Assembly (NCBI GenBank): GCA_003645215.1
Contig: QNEM01000158.1
Location: 1-5,140, forward strand
Source of the DNA: Gammaproteobacteria bacterium
GTDB lineage: Bacteria; Pseudomonadota; Gammaproteobacteria; Eutrophobiales; Eutrophobiaceae
Direction of reading: 5' to 3'
DNA length: 5,140 nucleotides
Part shown: in pieces, positions 1-5,140 of the stretch
Layout of the letters: the number at the start of each line of letters is the position of its first letter
Numbering within the stretch: position 1 is the first letter of the stretch
Notes under the pieces: generated by a model
The model's input: only the letters and a program-made list of their open reading frames with translations
Told to the model about the DNA's origin: nothing
Database searches by the model: none
Translations under genes and position numbers: made by a program

Positions 1-858
1 ATTTCACAACTTAAAGAAATCGCAAGCACACATGATCTGCCAACGGTGGTTATTATCTTCGAGCCACAACCGCAGGAATATTTTTCCCCGGAACATGCCC
101 CCGTAAGATTAACTCGTCTGAGGGAAAAGGTTGAACAGTTAAATCGGTTGGGCATCGACCGCCTGGTTTGTATCAAGTTTAACCAGGAGTTGGCCAATCT
201 CTCGGCCAGGGAATTTGTTGAGCTGCTTTTAATCGAAGGTCTGGATATTCGTCATCTCGTGGTGGGTGATGATTTTCGCTTTGGCAAGGATCGACAAGGT
301 GACTATACAACACTGGAGAAGATGGCGGATGAATTTGGTTACGAACTTGACCATACAGATACCTGTTCATTTGAGGGAGAGCGGATTAGCAGTACAAGAA
401 TCAGGCAGGCATTGGCAAATGATGATCTGCAACTGGCAAGCCAGTTATTGGGAAGAGGCTATGCAATTAGTGGTCGAGTGGTACACGGTGATAAACGAGG
501 CAGGCAGCTGGGGTTTGCAACGGCAAACATGGAATTACACCGCTTGCATAGTCCGGTAACAGGAGTCTATGTCACTTGCGTGCATGGGATCGATGATAAA
601 GCTCATCCTGCTGTTACCAGTATTGGTACACGTCCCATGTTTGATGGTGAAGGCATGCGACTTGAGACGCACATTCTGGACTTTGATGAAATCCTCTATG
701 GAAAACACATCCGAGTCGAATTTCTGCAGAAACTAAGACCAGAGTCAAAATTTTCGGATATTGATGCGCTGAAAAAAGCCATCGAATCAGATATTGAAAA
801 TGCACGGCAATATTTTGCCGAAAATAGCGCTGACGCTGATAAAACAGCATCGGTATAG
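1..858 (+). CDS. ribF: Bifunctional riboflavin kinase / FAD synthetase RibF, 5'-truncated by window edge
   Basis: RibF phosphorylates riboflavin to FMN and adenylylates FMN to FAD in the cytoplasm. The frame is open from base 1 and stops with TAG at 856-858, giving 285 residues. By comparison with E. coli RibF (313 residues) about 35 N-terminal residues lie upstream, including the nucleotidyltransferase GNFDGVHRGH motif. The first in-window ATG (46) is therefore internal, not the start. The adenylyltransferase part shows FEPQP (58-72), RLTRLREK, GDDFRFG (265-285) and ISSTRIR (385-405). The C-terminal flavokinase part shows GRVVHGD, a GFATAN version of the usual GFPTAN motif (511-528), IGTRP, and LETHILDF with the likely catalytic Glu at 664-666, then YGKHIRVEF and a KLRPE.KF ending. 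The kinase Thr and Asn that help bind Mg/ATP are kept; only the Pro is changed to Ala. It lies upstream of ileS in the same direction, as in E. coli. Confidence 0.97.
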   Translation: MSQLKEIASTHDLPTVVIIFEPQPQEYFSPEHAPVRLTRLREKVEQLNRLGIDRLVCIKFNQELANLSAREFVELLLIEGLDIRHLVVGDDFRFGKDRQGDYTTLEKMADEFGYELDHTDTCSFEGERISSTRIRQALANDDLQLASQLLGRGYAISGRVVHGDKRGRQLGFATANMELHRLHSPVTGVYVTCVHGIDDKAHPAVTSIGTRPMFDGEGMRLETHILDFDEILYGKHIRVEFLQKLRPESKFSDIDALKKAIESDIENARQYFAENSADADKTASV

Positions 859-859
859 A

Positions 860-887
860 TTGAATAATAATCGTACATCCCTATACT
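860..887 (+). promoter_or_regulatory. Candidate sigma70 promoter for ileS
   Basis: TTGAAT at 860-865 (4 of 6 to TTGACA) is followed after 16 bases by TATACT at 882-887 (5 of 6 to TATAAT). Transcription would begin near 893-895, at the edge of the tandem repeats, leaving a leader of about 90 bases before ileS. There is no extended -10 TG. The -35 starts two bases after the ribF stop, so it could add an internal start to read-through from ribF. This is a pattern match by eye in an AT-rich gap and may be chance. Confidence 0.35.
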
Positions 888-894
888 TCCCAAT

Positions 895-942
895 CTCATA
901 TTACGGCTCATATTGCGGCCCATATTGCGGCCGATATTTATG
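895..942 (+). repeat. Four tandem copies of a 12-base unit in the ileS leader
   Basis: The units are CTCATATTACGG (895-906), CTCATATTGCGG (907-918), CCCATATTGCGG (919-930) and a decayed CCGATATTTATG (931-942). Neighbouring units 1-2 and 2-3 differ by one base each; unit 4 matches unit 3 at 8 of 12. Because the period is a multiple of three, the ileS frame reads as Leu/Pro-Ile-Leu-Arg repeated, with an ATA in every unit. Units 2 to 4 can also fold a short GC stem, CGGCC (916-920) with GGCCG (929-933), around an 8-base loop; no U-tract follows, so it is not an intrinsic terminator. The array probably arose by slippage or local duplication. Confidence 0.85.
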
Positions 943-984
943 GCACAAGAACAAATAAACCAAATAAGAATGGCTAAAAAATAG
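940..984 (+). CDS. Possible 14-codon upstream ORF / leader peptide before ileS
   Basis: ATG at 940 opens a 14-residue frame, MAQEQINQIRMAKK, ending with TAG at 982-984. The next base begins the ileS ATG in the same frame (TAGATG), a layout that favours termination-reinitiation. It has two ATA Ile codons (955, 964). The same frame is open back to the stop codons at 865-870, and that upstream part adds one ATC and five more ATA codons, but it has no ATG; only TTG (913, 925) could start there. I see no good Shine-Dalgarno before 940. It resembles no known protein. It could equally be chance; its interest lies in the position and the rare Ile codons in front of the Ile-tRNA synthetase gene. Confidence 0.25.
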   Translation: MAQEQINQIRMAKK

Positions 985-3798
985 ATGTCTGAAGGCAAGT
1001 CCAAATACAAGGATACATTGAATCTACCGAAGACAGATTTCCCCATGCGTGGAAACCTGGCAAATCGCGAGCCTGAGATGCTAAAGAAATGGCAGGAAAT
1101 GGATCTCTATGGGCAGATCAGAGCTCGTCAGTCGGGTAAGAATACTTTTATTCTTCATGACGGCCCTCCTTATGCCAATGGCGATATTCATATTGGTCAT
1201 GCAGTCAATAAAATATTAAAAGACATTATTGTCAAAGCACGTAGCTTGAGTGACTACGATGCACCTTACATCCCGGGTTGGGATTGTCATGGTCTACCTA
1301 TTGAGTTGATGGTGGAGAAAAAAATCGGCAAGGCCGGTCACAAGGTTGATGCACATACATTTCGTAATACCTGTCGTGATTATGCTGCCAAACAGGTTGA
1401 AAAACAGCGTGTTGATTTTCAACGCCTGGGTGTACTGGGTGATTGGCAGAAACCTTACCTGACTATGGATTTTAAAACCGAGGCCAATATCATTCGTGCC
1501 CTGGGAAAGATTATTGATGCGGGTCATTTGCATAAAGGTTCCAAACCTGTGCATTGGTGTATTGATTGTGCTTCTGCTTTGGCAGAGGCCGAAGTTGAGT
1601 ATGAAGATAAATCTTCTCCTGCAATTGATGTCCAGTTTTCTTTAGTCGATCAGAATGCAATTCATGACAAAGGCCAGGGCGAAATCTCTATTGTCATCTG
1701 GACCACCACGCCGTGGACCCTGCCAGCTAATCACGCAGTCAGTGTGCATCCGGATTTAGAATATGTACTGGTTCAATGCCAGACTGAAAATGGCCCGCAA
1801 CGATTATTGTTGGCGAAAGAACTACACGAATCTGTAATGCAGCGATCTGGAATTGAAGATTATCAAATACTTACGACATTAGATGGTGCTGCACTGGAAG
1901 GACTAAAACTCAAACATCCATTTTATGATCGGGAAGTGCCAATTATTCTCGGTAATCATGTCACCCTGGAAGCGGGGACTGGTGCAGTACATACAGCGCC
2001 GGGTCACGGTCAGGACGATTATGTTGTCGGCATGCAATATGATTTGCCAGTAGACAATCCTGTTGGCAGTAATGGTTGCTTTCTACCTGAGACTGAAATC
2101 TTTGCCGGCGAACATGTCTTCAAGGCCAATGCCCATGTCATAGAAGTCTTAATCGAAAAGCAAAAGTTATTGCATCATGAACAGATGCAACACAGTTACC
2201 CGCATTGCTGGCGTCACAAGACACCGATTATTTTTCGGGCAACACCACAGTGGTTTATCAGTATGGATGATAATGGACTGCGCAAGAAAGCCTTGCAGGA
2301 AATTGAAAATGTTGAATGGATGCCTGACTGGGGTCAACAGCGAATCGATGGCATGGTGCGTGATCGACCTGACTGGTGTATCTCTCGACAGCGAACCTGG
2401 GGCACGCCGATTGCAGTATTTGTGCATAAACAATCAGGTGAGTTACATCCAGAATCACAACGCCTGATTGAAGAAGTTGCATTACGTGTTGAGCAGGGTG
2501 GTATTGATGCCTGGTTTGAACTCGATAGTAATGAATTGTTGGGTGATGAAGCCGATGATTATGAAAAAATAAGCGACACTTTAGATGTCTGGTTTGATTC
2601 TGGCGTCAGTCATGCCTTCATGCTGGAGGGGGATGAACGATTAACTTTCCCGGCAGATTTATATCTTGAAGGATCGGATCAACACCGGGGCTGGTTTCAG
2701 TCTTCTTTATTGACTTCGATTGCTATGAACGGGGTTGCGCCCTATAAAAGTGTGCTGACCCATGGTTTCACGGTAGATGCACAGGGCAAGAAGATGTCCA
2801 AATCCAAAGGCAATGTTGTGGCCCCGCAGAAAATCATGAATTCATTAGGCGCTGATATTCTGCGTTTATGGGTGGCAGCAACGGATTACCGTAATGAAAT
2901 GCATGTCTCTGATGAGATCCTAAAACGCATGGCAGACGCCTATCGCAAGATCAGGAATACTGCACGTTATTTAATATCCAACCTAGATGGTTTTAATCCC
3001 GAGACTGATTGTGTTGCCTATGACGAAATGCTCGAGCTGGATAAATGGGCAGTTGATCAGGCAATACTGCTACAGGAAGACATTCAGTCGGCATACAACA
3101 ACTATGAGTTCCACCAAATCTTTCAGAAGTTACAACAGTTTTGCGGGGTAGAGATGAGCGGTTTCTACCTGGATATTACAAAAGATCGAATGTACACCAT
3201 GCAGGCAGATAGTCTGGGACGTCGTTCTGCACAAACTGCCATGTACCATATCACTGAAGCCTTTGTTCGCTGGATAGCACCGGTGCTCAGTTTTACTGCT
3301 GAAGAACTATGGCAGCATATTCCCGGCAAAAGAGGTGACTCTGTTTTTCTTGAGAGCTGGTATGAAAATTTTCCTGCAAATAAAGCTTCACAGGAACGTT
3401 GCGATTATTGGCAACAGGTGATCAATGTCAGAGATGAAGTTAGTAAGGAACTGGAAAAGTTGCGCGTTGCAGGAGATATTGGTTCTGCACTGGACGCCGA
3501 AGTGAATCTCTTTTGTGATGAAAAACAATTATCACTATTAAAGCAAATAGAAGATGAATTACGCTTCGTCTTTATCACCTCGTCTGTCACCTTGCTTGCA
3601 GAATCAGATGGTGACGCAGATGTAGTCAAGACAGAGATTGAGGGAATTAAGATGCATGTCTCTCCATCATTAAATGAAAAATGTGTGCGTTGTTGGCATC
3701 ATCGTGAAGATGTCGGTAGTCACGATACGCATCCGGAATTATGTGGTCGTTGCGTTGAGAATGTCGATGGCGAAGGTGAGACCAGGCGTTACGCCTAG
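985..3798 (+). CDS. ileS: Isoleucyl-tRNA synthetase, full length
   Basis: IleRS is a cytoplasmic class I synthetase that attaches isoleucine to tRNA-Ile and hydrolyses misactivated valine. The 937 residues match the E. coli enzyme (938) in length and end to end. The catalytic fold carries HIGH at residues 69-72, DVWFDSG 534-540, GSDQHRGWF 563-571 and KMSKS 603-607. The CP1 editing domain has the Thr-rich WTTTPWTLPAN from 239 and HTAPGHGQDDY from 336, with Asp345 matching the E. coli editing Asp342. A helical anticodon-binding region follows, then a C-terminal zinc finger with C900-x2-C903 and C920-x2-C923. This architecture is the ordinary bacterial IleS1 type, not the eukaryote-like mupirocin-resistant IleS2. 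The start is fixed by an in-frame TAG immediately before the ATG and by agreement with the E. coli N-terminus (MSDYKSTLNLP against MSEGKSKYKDTLNLP). The Shine-Dalgarno is weak (AAGAATGG at 966-973), so coupling to the upstream frame is possible. ATA is rare inside the gene: about eight codons. Confidence 0.98.
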   Translation: MSEGKSKYKDTLNLPKTDFPMRGNLANREPEMLKKWQEMDLYGQIRARQSGKNTFILHDGPPYANGDIHIGHAVNKILKDIIVKARSLSDYDAPYIPGWDCHGLPIELMVEKKIGKAGHKVDAHTFRNTCRDYAAKQVEKQRVDFQRLGVLGDWQKPYLTMDFKTEANIIRALGKIIDAGHLHKGSKPVHWCIDCASALAEAEVEYEDKSSPAIDVQFSLVDQNAIHDKGQGEISIVIWTTTPWTLPANHAVSVHPDLEYVLVQCQTENGPQRLLLAKELHESVMQRSGIEDYQILTTLDGAALEGLKLKHPFYDREVPIILGNHVTLEAGTGAVHTAPGHGQDDYVVGMQYDLPVDNPVGSNGCFLPETEIFAGEHVFKANAHVIEVLIEKQKLLHHEQMQHSYPHCWRHKTPIIFRATPQWFISMDDNGLRKKALQEIENVEWMPDWGQQRIDGMVRDRPDWCISRQRTWGTPIAVFVHKQSGELHPESQRLIEEVALRVEQGGIDAWFELDSNELLGDEADDYEKISDTLDVWFDSGVSHAFMLEGDERLTFPADLYLEGSDQHRGWFQSSLLTSIAMNGVAPYKSVLTHGFTVDAQGKKMSKSKGNVVAPQKIMNSLGADILRLWVAATDYRNEMHVSDEILKRMADAYRKIRNTARYLISNLDGFNPETDCVAYDEMLELDKWAVDQAILLQEDIQSAYNNYEFHQIFQKLQQFCGVEMSGFYLDITKDRMYTMQADSLGRRSAQTAMYHITEAFVRWIAPVLSFTAEELWQHIPGKRGDSVFLESWYENFPANKASQERCDYWQQVINVRDEVSKELEKLRVAGDIGSALDAEVNLFCDEKQLSLLKQIEDELRFVFITSSVTLLAESDGDADVVKTEIEGIKMHVSPSLNEKCVRCWHHREDVGSHDTHPELCGRCVENVDGEGETRRYA

Positions 3799-3812
3799 AA
3801 TGACTTTTTACT

Positions 3813-4325
3813 ATGGCTAATTTTCCAATCAGATTAGAAGGTTTGAAGTGGCTGTGGTTGACAGCTCTCATTATTATTTTTGATCTCTGGACAAAAAATC
3901 TGGCGAGCCAGCATTTACAGATGCACGACCCTGTCGCTGTCTTTACAGGATTTAACCTGACACTGATGCATAATACAGGGGCGGCGTTTAGCTTTCTGGG
4001 TGATGCTGGCGGTTGGCAACGATGGTTTTTTATATGCCTGACACTCGCAGTTAGCACATTCATCGTCATATGGCTTTATGGTTTAAAGGCCAATCAAAGA
4101 TGGATGGCCTGTGCACTGGCATTGATACTCGGTGGTGCGCTGGGTAATCTCTGGGATCGCGTCACCCTGGGGTATGTCGTTGATTTTATTGATGTCTCTC
4201 TGAGTTTTTTGCCCTGGAGAATATTTAACCCATGGCCAGCATTTAATGTTGCCGATTCTGCTATAACCATTGGTGCTACAATGCTAATCATTGATGCAAC
4301 CTGGTTCAGTGATAAGAATGCATAG
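3813..4325 (+). CDS. lspA: Lipoprotein signal peptidase (signal peptidase II)
   Basis: LspA is an inner-membrane aspartyl protease that removes the signal peptide from diacylglyceryl-modified prolipoproteins. The protein has 170 residues (E. coli 164) and four hydrophobic membrane segments, roughly 11-28, 70-90, 98-115 and 145-163. Family motifs are present: FDLWTK with Asp24, HNTGAAFSFL with Asn54, GGWQRWFF, GGALGNLWDR (Asn112, Asp115, Arg116), VVDFID with catalytic Asp124, and FNVADSAI with catalytic Asp148. The catalytic pair is 24 residues apart, against 18 in E. coli, because of a longer periplasmic loop rich in Trp, Pro and Phe (about 128-143). It starts 14 bases after the ileS stop with no visible Shine-Dalgarno, which suggests translation coupled to ileS. 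The start fits family length and the usual short N-terminal tail before the first membrane segment. Confidence 0.97.
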   Translation: MANFPIRLEGLKWLWLTALIIIFDLWTKNLASQHLQMHDPVAVFTGFNLTLMHNTGAAFSFLGDAGGWQRWFFICLTLAVSTFIVIWLYGLKANQRWMACALALILGGALGNLWDRVTLGYVVDFIDVSLSFLPWRIFNPWPAFNVADSAITIGATMLIIDATWFSDKNA

Positions 4326-4380
4326 GGCTTTATAGACAATCTTCGAATAATTTATTGAATTTAATATCAGGTATATAGTA

Positions 4381-5140
4381 ATGAAAATAGTGATGGCTAA
4401 TCCACGAGGTTTTTGTGCTGGCGTAGACCGTGCGATAGAGATTGTCGAAAGGGCATTGGAGTTATTTGGTGCGCCTATTTATGTTCGACATGAAGTTGTG
4501 CATAACAAATATGTTGTGGAAAGACTGCGCATTAAGGGTGCGGTTTTTGTTGAAGAGTTAGATGAAGTCCCGGATGACACTACCGTGATTTTCAGTGCAC
4601 ATGGTGTCGCTAAACTGGTTCGTGAAGAGGCAGCACGCAGAAAGTTGCGGGTTTATGATGCGATTTGCCCATTAGTGACAAAAGTACATATGGAAGTAGG
4701 GCAATATCAGGAAGAGGGCAGGGAATGTATCCTGATTGGTCATGAAGGCCATCCGGAAGTAGAAGGCACATTGGGACAATATCAACCTAAGGATAATGAA
4801 GGTGGAATGTATCTGGTCGAATCAGTAGAGGATGTTTGGAGTTTGGAGGTCAAGAACCCTGATTTTCTGGCATTTGTTACACAGACAACCTTATCCATGG
4901 ACGATACTGCTGAAGTGATAGATGCCTTACGTGAACGTTTTCCAAATATTTCCGGGCCTAAGAAAGAAGATATCTGTTATGCAACTCAGAATAGGCAGGA
5001 CGCAGTCAAAAACCTGAGTGCACAGTGTGACTTGATTCTGGTGGTCGGTTCACCCAACAGTTCCAACTCAACACGTCTGATGGAAATCTCGGAAAAAGTC
5101 GGTGTACCTTCCTATTTAATCGACAATGCATCCGAAATTA
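4381..5140 (+). CDS. ispH: 4-hydroxy-3-methylbut-2-enyl diphosphate reductase IspH, 3'-truncated by window edge
   Basis: IspH (LytB) is a cytoplasmic iron-sulfur enzyme that reduces HMBPP to IPP and DMAPP, the last step of the MEP isoprenoid pathway. The frame runs open from ATG 4381 to the window end: 253 full codons of about 316 in E. coli. It begins with MANPRGFCAGVDRAI almost as in E. coli. The three cluster cysteines are present: Cys12 (FCAGVDRA), Cys96 (CPLVTKVHMEV) and Cys199 (DICYATQNRQ). Substrate-site residues are also visible: His41 (HEVVHN), His74 (SAHGV), His124 and Glu126 (GHPEVEGT), TQTTLS, and the SSNS segment at 227-230. Cys96 is preceded by Ile (DAICPLV) where E. coli has Thr (DATCPLV). 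A weak CAGG at 4368-4371, nine bases before the ATG, can serve as Shine-Dalgarno. It follows lspA by 55 bases, with no fkpB between them and no clear terminator or promoter in the gap. Confidence 0.97.
   Translation, partial: MKIVMANPRGFCAGVDRAIEIVERALELFGAPIYVRHEVVHNKYVVERLRIKGAVFVEELDEVPDDTTVIFSAHGVAKLVREEAARRKLRVYDAICPLVTKVHMEVGQYQEEGRECILIGHEGHPEVEGTLGQYQPKDNEGGMYLVESVEDVWSLEVKNPDFLAFVTQTTLSMDDTAEVIDALRERFPNISGPKKEDICYATQNRQDAVKNLSAQCDLILVVGSPNSSNSTRLMEISEKVGVPSYLIDNASEI

Noticed and set aside
859..984. T-box riboswitch for ileS, suggested by TGGCAC at 941-946
   Set aside because: The rest of the T-box consensus, a stem I with specifier loop and a terminator are not seen. A tRNA-Ile with discriminator A would call for TGGT, and T-boxes are typical of Gram-positive bacteria.
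696..1046. Antisense open frame of 116 codons covering the ribF-ileS gap, with an Arg-Asn-Met repeat
   Set aside because: It overlaps the ends of two certain genes on the other strand, and its repeat is simply the reverse reading of the 12-base tandem array. It has no recognisable domain.
3784..3796. Stem AGGCG-TTA-CGCCT at the end of ileS
   Set aside because: Five base pairs with a 3-base loop and no run of T straight after it; lspA starts 17 bases later. Too weak for a terminator.
3800..3820. Six-codon frame ATG...TAA overlapping the lspA start
   Set aside because: Very short, no Shine-Dalgarno, and nothing beyond chance supports it.
3647..4069. Antisense open frame of 140 codons across the ileS-lspA junction
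   Set aside because: It lies opposite the ileS zinc finger and the first half of lspA, both well supported. Its composition is that of a shadow frame.
4326..4380. Promoter for ispH from TAGACA (4333-4338) or TTGAAT (4355-4360)
   Set aside because: No -10-like hexamer lies at 16-18 bases from either; TTTAAT (4360-4365) and TATAGT (4374-4379) are at the wrong spacing.

Overview
This 5.1 kb window looks like chromosomal housekeeping DNA from a gammaproteobacterium of moderate to low G+C. All four genes are on the + strand: ribF (5' end cut off by the window), ileS, lspA and ispH (3' end cut off). This is the conserved ribF-ileS-lspA-(fkpB)-ispH cluster known from E. coli. The proteins are recognisable along their whole length from family motifs. 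The species cannot be named from this window.

Layout: 1-858 is the end of ribF (FAD synthetase plus riboflavin kinase). 859-984 is a 126-base gap holding a candidate sigma70 promoter (860-887), four tandem copies of a 12-base unit (895-942) and a possible 14-codon upstream ORF (940-984) whose stop codon directly touches the ileS start. 985-3798 is full-length ileS. After 14 bases, 3813-4325 is lspA (signal peptidase II). A 55-base gap then leads to ispH from 4381 to the window edge. The fkpB (slpA) peptidyl-prolyl isomerase gene that lies between lspA and ispH in E. coli is absent here.

The genes serve flavin cofactor synthesis, Ile-tRNA charging, lipoprotein maturation and the last step of the MEP isoprenoid pathway. 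They share no single pathway; their grouping is an old conserved operon-like arrangement.

The only stretch that looks unusual is the ribF-ileS gap. Read in the ileS frame, its 37 sense codons contain eight Ile codons, seven of them the rare ATA, directly upstream of the gene for isoleucyl-tRNA synthetase. This could be a leader that senses Ile-tRNA charging, or a by-product of an AT-rich 12-base repeat. I see no mobile element, CRISPR array, RNA gene or clearly new system.
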